NCBI GenBank assembly: GCA_029937135.1
Contig: JAPYQX010000034.1
Location: 1 to 14,555, forward strand
Origin: Nitrospinota bacterium
GTDB taxonomy: Bacteria > UBA8248
Reading direction: 5' to 3'
DNA: 14,555 nt
Both the position numbers and the translations under genes were made by a program. This document shows positions 8,482 through 14,210 of this stretch, one piece after another. Position 1 is the stretch's first letter; every line of letters begins with the position of its first letter. Under the pieces are notes generated by a model that saw only the letters and a program-made list of their open reading frames with translations, did no database searches and had not been told where the DNA came from.

Positions 8482-8664
8482 GGCGCCGGCGGTGAGGAGT
8501 GGATGAGCCCGATTACCTTTTTGCCGTAAAATTTAATTTTGATCTGGAAAAATTACGTCCCTTTCGCCAACGGCTACTCGGTTTTCCGTCTGTGGCTGGC
8601 ATCCGCCCATAAAGACCCGTAAGATTCGCCTGTCCTAAATTAAAATAGCTCTGGGAGATATGTC

Positions 8665-9423
8665 ATGGCGAGTAACGCCAGAAAAAAAGACGGGTCCGGC
8701 ATCGGTCCTTTGATACGCTCGGATGGCCGGATGCCGGACGAGTGCCGCGAGGTCAAGGTGCAGACCGACTACATCCAGACGGCGCTGGGCAGCTGTCTTT
8801 TCTCGATGGGCAACACTCGTGTGCTGTGTACGGCCACGACCGAGGATTCAGTTCCCCCGCACAAGAGAGGCTCGGGGGAGGGATGGGTGACGGCTGAGTA
8901 TTCCATGCTTCCGGGCAGTGGAACATCCCGGGTTCCCCGTTCGAGGTCAAGGTCCGGCCGGACGATGGAGATTCAGCGTCTCATCGGCCGTTCGATGCGA
9001 GCCATCGTGGATCTGGCCCTTCTCGGCGAGCGGACGCTGTATATCGACTGCGACGTACTCCAGGCCGACGGAGGAACGCGCTGCGCCTCGATTACGGGAG
9101 GGTATCTGGCGGTTTGCCGTGCGGTGGATACGTTGCTGAAGACGGGGGGGTTGAAAAAATCCCCCCTGATCGGCTCCGTCGCGGCCGTGAGTGTCGGGAT
9201 TATCGGAACGACGCCGATTCTCGATCTCGACTACGGCGAGGATGTCGAGGCTGATGTGGATATGAACGTCGTCATGACGGGGCAGGGCCGTTTCGTTGAG
9301 GTTCAGGGGACGGCCGAGGGCGAACCCTTTAAAAAATCCGAGATGAACAAGATGATTGCGCTGGCGGAGAAGGGGATCAACCAACTCCTCGAGATTCAGG
9401 CCCACCACCTCGACGGTGCCTGA
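8665..9423 (+). CDS. rph: Ribonuclease PH
   Basis: RNase PH is a phosphate-dependent 3'-to-5' exonuclease that trims tRNA 3' ends as a hexameric ring. The 252-residue length is typical, with about 10 extra N-terminal residues before the conserved RSDGRMPDECR. Family blocks are all present: GNTRVLCTAT, GEGWVTAEYSMLPG, GRTMEIQRLIGRSMRA, DCDVLQADGGTRCAS, DLDYGEDVEADVDMNVVMT and FVEVQGTAEGEPF. The last two regions carry the acidic metal site and substrate groove of the family. ATG 8665 is preceded by GGGAG at 8653-8657. The 183-base gap upstream marks a new transcription unit, although no clear -35/-10 pair is visible. rdgB follows after 14 bases, a very common pairing. Confidence 0.97.
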   Translation: MASNARKKDGSGIGPLIRSDGRMPDECREVKVQTDYIQTALGSCLFSMGNTRVLCTATTEDSVPPHKRGSGEGWVTAEYSMLPGSGTSRVPRSRSRSGRTMEIQRLIGRSMRAIVDLALLGERTLYIDCDVLQADGGTRCASITGGYLAVCRAVDTLLKTGGLKKSPLIGSVAAVSVGIIGTTPILDLDYGEDVEADVDMNVVMTGQGRFVEVQGTAEGEPFKKSEMNKMIALAEKGINQLLEIQAHHLDGA

Positions 9424-9437
9424 GGGGTTGGCGCGGC

Positions 9438-10040
9438 ATGAAAATAGTGTTAGCAACCCGAAATGCCGGCAAGGTCCGCGAGCTCAGGCTCGCACTCGAA
9501 GGTCTCCCGATTACCGCACTCTCTCGGGACGAGGCTGGAATTGATGTAAATGTCGCCGAGGACGGCGCCACCTATTCCGCGAATGCATGGCTGAAGGCCG
9601 AGGCCGTTTCCAGGGCCGCGGGCCTCCCCGCCCTGGCGGACGATTCGGGTATCGAGGTGGAAGCGCTCCCCGGAGAGCTTGGTGTTCTGTCTGCCCGGTT
9701 CGGCGGCGAGGGTCTCGATGACGCAGGGCGCAACCGCCTGCTCCTCGAGCGTCTTGAGGGTGTGGAGGATATCCGGCGCGGGGCTCGTTATGTTTGCGCC
9801 CTGGCGTTTTGCCGGCCCGGCCGGGAGACCGCGTTTTTCGAGGGGGTGATGTCCGGGTGTGTGTTGAGGGCGCCCCGGGGCGAAGGGGGTTTCGGATATG
9901 ATCCGATCATGTATCTTCCCGGACGGGAGTGCAGCGTCGCCGAGCTTGATCCCGGGACCAAAAATCGGATCAGCCACCGCGGGTTGGCGCTCGCGGCGTT
10001 TCGGGAGTGGATTGCCGCCGAACTCGAAGTGAAAAATTGA
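9438..10040 (+). CDS. rdgB: XTP/dITP diphosphatase (RdgB/HAM1 family)
   Basis: This house-cleaning pyrophosphatase hydrolyses non-canonical purine triphosphates (XTP, dITP, ITP) to monophosphates and keeps them out of nucleic acids. The 200-residue length is normal. The N-terminal TRNAGK motif (residues 7-12) binds nucleotide triphosphate, and ADDSGIEVEALPG carries the catalytic acidic pair Asp68-Asp69. GGFGYDPIMYLPG and KNRISHRGLAL form the C-terminal substrate-binding part. The family usually has SHRA where this has SHRG. The ribosome site GAGGGG overlaps the rph stop codon (9422-9427), consistent with cotranscription. The selenoprotein gene follows after 58 bases with no terminator between. 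Confidence 0.96.
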   Translation: MKIVLATRNAGKVRELRLALEGLPITALSRDEAGIDVNVAEDGATYSANAWLKAEAVSRAAGLPALADDSGIEVEALPGELGVLSARFGGEGLDDAGRNRLLLERLEGVEDIRRGARYVCALAFCRPGRETAFFEGVMSGCVLRAPRGEGGFGYDPIMYLPGRECSVAELDPGTKNRISHRGLALAAFREWIAAELEVKN

Positions 10041-10098
10041 CCGATGTGCGAATGAACAGGCAGGCCCACCGTTTTTATTCTTGTGAAGAGGGTTTTTG

Positions 10099-10767
10099 AT
10101 GTCCAGGGTAAGCCAGGTTGGTCTGGAGGAAGCCGAGGGCGAAACCGCCCGCCTCTATGAGGCGACGACACAGATGTTGGGCCGGGTTCCGCATTCGTTC
10201 CGGGTTCTGGGTAATGTTCCGCTCCTGGGGAGGATGTTGCTCCTGTTTAACGCGGCCATGCAGCGGGAGGGGGCGGGAAGCGTCCTCTCGTGCAAAATCA
10301 AGGAGATGGCCGTCATCAAGACAAGTCACATAAACGCCTGCAACTACTGACTGACTCACAACACGTCGCTTGGTCAAGCGGCGGGAATCACCGAGGCTCA
10401 GATCGCGGCCATCGTTTCGGACGATTATATGAGTTCTTCCCTTCTTTCGGGGCGGGAAAAAGCAGCTGTCCTCTGGGCGGAGCATGTCACCCGAAACACG
10501 GCCCGCGAGCGCGATGATATTTTCGAGACGGTTCAAAAGGAGTTTACCCAAACCGAGTTGATTGAGCTCACGATGATAAGCTGCCTGTTCAACTCCTGGA
10601 ACCGGTTCATGGATTCGCTCCATATGCCGGTCGAGGAACAGGGCGAGGTGGACAAGATTCAAAAGTCGGTTTATCTCGATCCCGCCAAACTGAAGAATTA
10701 CATGCAGGCAATGATCGATAATTGGCCCGATGGATTTCCCGAGCCCGACAGTCAGAAACTCAGTTGA
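10099..10767 (+). CDS. Selenocysteine-containing carboxymuconolactone decarboxylase/AhpD-like protein
   Basis: Read through the TGA at 10348-10350, this is one 222-residue helical protein of the CMD/AhpD superfamily, whose members use a CxxC pair in peroxide or thiol redox chemistry. The family pattern is Glu, then 12 residues on Cys-x-x-Cys, then His. Here Glu69 is followed by Cys81-Asn-Tyr-TGA(84) and His87, so TGA stands exactly at the second, peroxidatic-type cysteine. The frame stays open for 138 more codons of normal composition (AAGITEAQIAAIV, GREKAAVLWAEHVT, ELTMISCLFNSWNR). A SECIS-like hairpin lies just downstream. The His is three residues after position 84 rather than four as in AhpD. 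ATG 10099 has GAGGG at 10088-10092. The context suggests cotranscription with rph-rdgB. No selA/B/C/D genes are in the window. CMD and AhpD-like selenoproteins have, to my knowledge, been reported from marine metagenomes. A nonsense mutation is the alternative, but its coincidence with the active-site codon makes that unlikely. Confidence 0.9.
10348..10383 (+). promoter_or_regulatory. UGA(Sec) codon with bacterial SECIS-like hairpin
   Basis: The TGA at 10348-10350 is followed by C, a weak termination context also seen in E. coli fdhF. Bases 10364-10371 (CGTCGCTT) pair with 10376-10383 (AAGCGGCG) over 8 pairs, including one U-G, closing the 4-base loop GGUC at 10372-10375. Twenty-one bases separate the TGA from the loop. 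As I recall the bacterial SECIS rules, the loop should carry a G in its first two bases and lie about 16-37 bases from the UGA; both hold. GGUC is also the SelB-contacted sequence in the fdhF SECIS loop. The element lies inside the coding region, as expected in bacteria. Confidence 0.85.
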
Positions 10768-10798
10768 ATTTCGCATCGGGTTCTTGTTTGGTCCCACG

Positions 10799-10834
10799 AA
10801 AAAACGCCCCCGAATTTTCAGGGGCGTTTTTTTT
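10799..10834. terminator. Strong bidirectional intrinsic terminator
   Basis: Twelve-base complementary arms (10799-10810 with 10821-10832) enclose a 10-base loop. The GC core is ACGCCCC/GGGGCGT, and a T8 run ends the right side while an A6 run begins the left. It therefore works on both strands. It sits between the convergent selenoprotein gene (plus) and the small cysteine-rich gene (minus) and can serve both. Confidence 0.93.
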
Positions 10835-10902
10835 GCGGCGCGATTTCGTGCCGGCTCTCCGGCTTTTTTCGCAGGGTAATTATTCCACCGCAGGGCAAGA
10901 TG

Positions 10903-11178
10903 TCAGCCCGATCCCGCTTCTCCAAGACAATTTTGTGCGCAATTTTTCATCTTGGGCCACCGGGCGCAATCCCGGACAGAGAGTTTGGGCTCGCCGATCA
11001 AGGAGGTTCGCATCGCCAAGTACGGATCAATGTGCACCACCGTTTGCAGCCCCGTTTCGGGGCATGAGAGCGCAAGACGGTGGGCGTAGCGGTGATATTC
11101 CGACCAGGCGATCGGCAGTAGAACGTAGAAGAATCCCAGGGTGCTCACCGCTCCGATCAATTGAAGTTCGTTGATCAT
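10903..11178 (-). CDS. Small membrane-anchored four-cysteine protein, CPETG...CxRWP...CxQxC type
   Basis: I do not recognise a named family with certainty, though the cysteine pattern looks familiar from conserved small hypothetical proteins. The 91-residue product starts with a single hydrophobic helix (about residues 6-25), then a basic stretch (HRYAHR), then a soluble part with Cys39 (SCPETG), Cys71 (DCARWP), Cys80 and Cys84 (NCAQNC). Four spaced cysteines suggest a metal or iron-sulfur site (inference). The basic residues after the helix would place the cysteine part in the cytoplasm by the positive-inside rule. ATG 11178 has a perfect AAGGAGG (complement of 11184-11190) five bases upstream. 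That supports this start over an extended reading from 11325. A frameshifted paralogue lies directly upstream. Confidence 0.75.
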   Translation of the reverse strand: MINELQLIGAVSTLGFFYVLLPIAWSEYHRYAHRLALSCPETGLQTVVHIDPYLAMRTSLIGEPKLSVRDCARWPKMKNCAQNCLGEAGSG

Positions 11179-11243
11179 GCTAGCCTCCTTTCGATGAAAA
11201 TGATGGGTTTGCCATCTGGATTCGCTTTCTGGCAGCCGGGCGC

Positions 11244-11539
11244 CTATCTCCTCAAAGGGCCCAATTCGTTCATTCCGGCAATACACGCCTGTCCGCATCC
11301 CCGCCGCCCGGGCCACCGGGTGCAATTTTTACTTGAATATCGGCCAGCCCGTTGGTCAGGACAGTATGGGCCGTGCGGGAGGTGTCGATATGGATCCAGG
11401 TGGTGGAGCCGGATTCGGGGCACAGCCGTTTAATACTGCCCGCGAGATTGAAGTAGGCATGCACGGCTCTCAACAGGGGCGGGCCGTTGGCGGCGGAGCT
11501 TGAAATGACCAGTAGAACTCCGAGGATCAGGTAAATCAT
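11244..11539 (-). pseudogene. Frameshifted paralogue of the four-cysteine protein
   Basis: From ATG 11539 the frame encodes a hydrophobic N-terminus (MIYLILGVLLVISSS), then RLCPESG...WIHID...LADIQVK. These residues align with CPETG...VVHID...KLSVRD of the neighbour. Read straight on, the frame ends at 11270 with a Gly-rich tail of no similarity. Moving back one base at the A5 run (T5 at 11326-11330 on the plus strand) gives NCTRWPGRRGCGQACI and a stop at 11244-11246, restoring all the conserved cysteines. One lost A in the run would explain it. A sequencing error or a programmed -1 shift are alternatives. No ideal Shine-Dalgarno is visible; AGAGGAAAGG lies 8-17 bases before the start. The two genes are tandem duplicates in one orientation with a 65-base gap. 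Confidence 0.7.
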
Positions 11540-11666
11540 GGCGTTGACCTTTCCTCTGGGGAAGCTGGAAAAATGCGCCAAAAGGAGAGTGACCTTCTAA
11601 TGCAATATAGGCTTTGAAGGGTGTTAAGGACCATATTGGGGTCTCAAAACCACAGTTGCCGATGAG

Positions 11667-11696
11667 TTGTTCGTTGGCGGGGGGGGGGCCTATACT
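11667..11696 (+). promoter_or_regulatory. Promoter candidate with a G10 run in its spacer
   Basis: TTGTTC (11667-11672, 3 of 6 to the -35 consensus) and TATACT (11691-11696, 5 of 6 to the -10 consensus) are 18 bases apart. Ten consecutive G at 11679-11688 lie within the spacer. The -10 context CCTATACT recurs exactly at the promoter near 13744. Transcription would start near 11703 and lead into the DehI-like gene at 11791. Changes in G-run length would alter the -35/-10 spacing. Confidence 0.55.
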
Positions 11697-11790
11697 CTTC
11701 CGGATTTGATTTCGGACGTGAGCCAATTCCGCCCGGATGCAGCGTTTGAAGCGCGGGCGTTTTGAATTTTATGGAAGGCAGGGTGACCCC

Positions 11791-12681
11791 ATGACAAATT
11801 TCCATTTGGATGAAATTTCGGAACAGGCCGCTTCGGGCCGCACCGCGGAAATATACGAAGATATCCGTCAGACGCTTCGCACCACGCAGGTGAGCTTCGT
11901 TTACCGGACACTCGCGGTGCATGAGCGTTATTTCGAAGCTGCCTGGGAGGCGCTTCGGCCCAACGCGTCGATCACCTATTTCGAGAGGTGCGCGGACAGC
12001 CTCCGCATGCGGATGACGCCTCCGATGCCGGAGGATGTTCCCGATTTCGAGGAAGAACTCGATGAGGAGTACGGCTACAGCGAGAATCGAATAGAGGAAA
12101 TCAACCGGATCCTCGATGTGTACAATTATGGCAACCCGAAAAATCTGATCCTCGTGGCCGCTCTCAGGGGGGCCCTGGGCGGGATGAAAATCGGCGGAGT
12201 TTCGCCCGGATTTGACGAAGACCTCAAGCCTCTGACGGGGGGCGCCTTCACCGGAATGACCACGCCCGATCTTTTGGAGAGCGATGAAGCCGGAGAGGAA
12301 ATCAACGAGGTGTATGAACAGATTCGGCGGGAAACGGGTTTTGGGGGAGTTCCCAGCATCTGGCGTGCGCTGGCCCGGTATCCCGAGTTGATTAACCGGG
12401 CATGGGATTTTGTCCGAGAAGAGCAGAAAAAAAAGGGTTTTGAAATCACCGTCAGTTTGTCTCAAGGCGCGGCGGGGGCCGCCGCCCAGGAGTTTCCTTT
12501 TTCCGTGGAACTCACCCGTGAAAAAGTGGCTGATCTGGGCATGGCCGAAAACGAGATTGATCTAATCGAGCAAAAACTAGACCACTTTATTCGCCTCATA
12601 CCGCAGACCAATGTGTCGATCCTGTTGTTGAAGGCGGCAATCGCGGGCGAGGGCAAGGTTCGGCGAAAACCCTTCGCCTAG
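11791..12681 (+). CDS. DehI-like (2-haloacid dehalogenase-family) helical protein, active-site Asp apparently missing
   Basis: The 296-residue protein is built of two similar halves, as in DehI-type alpha-haloacid dehalogenases: EIYEDIRQTL...FVYRTLA...FEAAWEALRP at about residues 20-57 and EVYEQIRRET...IWRALARYPELINRAW at about 173-205. Its length equals that I recall for Pseudomonas DehI. DehI hydrolyses haloacids with Asp189, which follows Ser188 just before the second-repeat RAL segment. Here the equivalent pair appears to be Ser189-Ile190, so dehalogenation by that mechanism is doubtful. The substrate is unknown. No signal peptide is seen, so it should be cytoplasmic. I chose ATG 11791, with GCAGGG at 11778-11783; an in-frame start at 11737 is less likely. 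A TauE/SafE permease gene follows after 54 bases. Confidence 0.7.
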   Translation: MTNFHLDEISEQAASGRTAEIYEDIRQTLRTTQVSFVYRTLAVHERYFEAAWEALRPNASITYFERCADSLRMRMTPPMPEDVPDFEEELDEEYGYSENRIEEINRILDVYNYGNPKNLILVAALRGALGGMKIGGVSPGFDEDLKPLTGGAFTGMTTPDLLESDEAGEEINEVYEQIRRETGFGGVPSIWRALARYPELINRAWDFVREEQKKKGFEITVSLSQGAAGAAAQEFPFSVELTREKVADLGMAENEIDLIEQKLDHFIRLIPQTNVSILLLKAAIAGEGKVRRKPFA

Positions 12682-12735
12682 TTTTTCGGTTCATGAAGCC
12701 GGTCCCGTATAAATTCATGGAATAGGAGCGGCTTC

Positions 12736-13497
12736 GTGTCTGTACTCTCCCCTCTATTTTTGTCCTTGGTGATTGGCGCTCTTTTTTTTGCCGGTTTCGT
12801 GAAGGGCACGGCCGGTTTCGGAATCACCTTGATTGTGGTTCCTGTCCTGGCCCTGGTGATAACACCGCAAGAGGCGATAGTCCTCAATTCACTTCCCGTT
12901 TTGATGTTGAACATTGCGACGGCGGCATCCACGGTCCGGGAATACCGCGAGATCAGGCGGGTTCGTTGGATGCTTCCCATCGCATTCGTATGCGTGCCCA
13001 TCGGGGTAAAAGTGCTGATCTGGGTCGATCCCGAGCCTGTCCGCGCCGCAATCGGAATCATGGTCATCTTTTTTATTGTGATGCGATTTTCGGGATGGAA
13101 GCCTCCTCGATTTTCCGAGGCGGGTCAAAACGCGTTCGGGGCCGGAATAGGCGCTCTTATCGGTTTTATTTTCGGGATGATCATGATGCCGGTGGCATTC
13201 ATTATTTTTTATTTGAACACGCTCGGGGTCAAGCGCGAGGCGTTTGTATTTTTGCTCAATACCATCGCTGCGACCCTGTCGATAATCCAGGTCTCAACAT
13301 TCGCCTGGCATGACTTGTATGCCGCGGGAGCCTGGCGAAACAGTTTGTTGATGCTCCTGCCGGCGCTGGCCGGTTTATATGTTGGGACACGATTCCGCCG
13401 CCGGCTTTCGGAGTTGATTTTCGAGCGGCTGGTTCTCGGGCTTCTTGGCATCGCTGGTTTTCTCCTGATCCTGCGCTACGGAGCAGTCCTTTTTTGA
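12736..13497 (+). CDS. TauE/SafE (TSUP) family membrane permease
   Basis: The 253-residue, strongly hydrophobic protein has about eight membrane helices in two repeated halves. The first half carries the family signature FAGFVKGTAGFGITLIVVPVLAL (split here: FVKGTAGFG near residues 21-29). The second half has GALIGFIFGMIMMPVAFIIF in the matching position. Members export or import sulfite, sulfoacetate or other small organic anions; the substrate here is unknown. The start is GTG 12736, supported by AGGAG at 12724-12728 with a seven-base spacer. The frame ends with TGA at 13495-13497. The short gap after the DehI-like gene suggests the two share a transcript, so the pair might handle one compound class (inference). 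Confidence 0.88.
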   Translation: MSVLSPLFLSLVIGALFFAGFVKGTAGFGITLIVVPVLALVITPQEAIVLNSLPVLMLNIATAASTVREYREIRRVRWMLPIAFVCVPIGVKVLIWVDPEPVRAAIGIMVIFFIVMRFSGWKPPRFSEAGQNAFGAGIGALIGFIFGMIMMPVAFIIFYLNTLGVKREAFVFLLNTIAATLSIIQVSTFAWHDLYAAGAWRNSLLMLLPALAGLYVGTRFRRRLSELIFERLVLGLLGIAGFLLILRYGAVLF

Positions 13498-13653
13498 GCG
13501 GTCCGAAAAGCGTCCGGGTGGGGGATCTTCCAGTTGCCCTTTTCCGGATTGGCGAGACTTTTCGCTTTGATCGTGTTCCCGCCGGGGAGCACCAGAGGGA
13601 TTCCGGGGCGGAGCCGGCAGGAATAATTATGATTAAAATATATTATTGTTCTC

Positions 13654-13682
13654 ACATTAGTAGTAATGTTCGTCTTTTTTTT
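13654..13682 (+). terminator. Weak intrinsic terminator candidate after the permease gene
   Basis: ACATTA (13654-13659) and TAATGT (13664-13669) form a 6-bp, AT-rich stem with loop GTAG, followed after a few bases by a run of T (13675-13682). The stem is weak, and it lies 157 bases after the permease stop. It may still end that transcript. Confidence 0.35.
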
Positions 13683-13723
13683 GATGGAATCCGCCGATTT
13701 TCATAGAAAATTTCGGAAATTTC

Positions 13724-13751
13724 TGGACATTTCGGGGCGTTCACCTATACT
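13724..13751 (+). promoter_or_regulatory. Sigma70-like promoter upstream of the tRNA fragment
   Basis: TGGACA (13724-13729, 5 of 6 to TTGACA) and TATACT (13746-13751, 5 of 6 to TATAAT) are 16 bases apart. The -10 region shares CCTATACT with the promoter at 11667-11696. It points toward a 345-base stretch without a clear protein gene and then the truncated tRNA, so it may drive that RNA transcript. Confidence 0.55.
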
Positions 13752-14096
13752 TGATTCATCAGAAAAAATAAGGGGGTATGGGGGAGGAGCGCTCCTTGTG
13801 GGGCGGGGCCGAAAGGTCCCGGTGCGGCTTTACGGCTGAACGGCATCTCCCTTTTCCTGTGGCGTGCGGGTTCAACATTCATTGGAGAATTCCTGCGGTC
13901 TTTCCGGTCCTGAAGTCTGCGGAATCAAGACTCTCCCGGCCGGAAAGTCCTCTCTTCAGCGCCGGTTATCGGTGCCTCCGTGGTTTGGGTTCCTTTATTG
14001 ACAGCCTTGATTCCGGGTGTGACTATCTGGGTGTTTTTAGCTCAGCGGGGGGGAGGATTGGGCTGAATTTTTTCATCTTCGCGTCAGAGTTCATGA
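13752..14096 (+). other. Gene-free stretch downstream of a promoter; possible structured transcript
   Basis: I see no protein with recognisable features here. An open frame from ATG 13778 runs to 14119 but overlaps the tRNA sequence, lacks a properly spaced ribosome site and shows no motif. The sequence contains stable hairpins. One is GGGGCC-GAAA-GGTCCC at about 13804-13819, with a GNRA tetraloop. Just before it is GGAGCGCTCC, a perfect 10-base palindrome. This fits an untranslated leader or a non-coding RNA, but it does not match tmRNA, RNase P, SRP or 6S RNA as I know them. Confidence 0.3.
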
Positions 14097-14138
<42 letters not shown>

Positions 14139-14153
14139 TTCTAAAGCGTTTTC

Positions 14154-14210
14154 GGAAATCCGCGTCATTGCTCGAATGTTGAGCGCTGGCGCGGGTTTTC
14201 TGATTTTTTT
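14154..14210 (+). terminator. Strong intrinsic terminator with a roughly 20-bp stem
   Basis: Bases 14154-14173 pair with 14181-14200 over 20 positions, with a single mismatch and a few G-U pairs, around the loop GAATGTT. The core is CCGCG/CGCGG, and TGATTTTTTT follows (T7 at 14204-14210). It lies 15 bases after the tRNA fragment and was probably the terminator of the original tRNA gene. Confidence 0.9.

Noticed and set aside
10096..10767. Two separate genes, or a nonsense-mutated pseudogene, at the CMD/AhpD-like locus
   Set aside because: The stop falls exactly on the active-site Cys position, the frame is otherwise intact, and a SECIS-like hairpin follows. A random nonsense mutation would rarely meet all three.
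13495..13640. A second UGA-readthrough at the permease stop codon
   Set aside because: No Cys-type motif precedes the stop, and the 42-codon extension has no recognisable features.
13494..13706. Short plus-strand frame overlapping the end of the permease gene
   Set aside because: It has no supported start and no motif, and it runs into the AT-rich terminator-like region.
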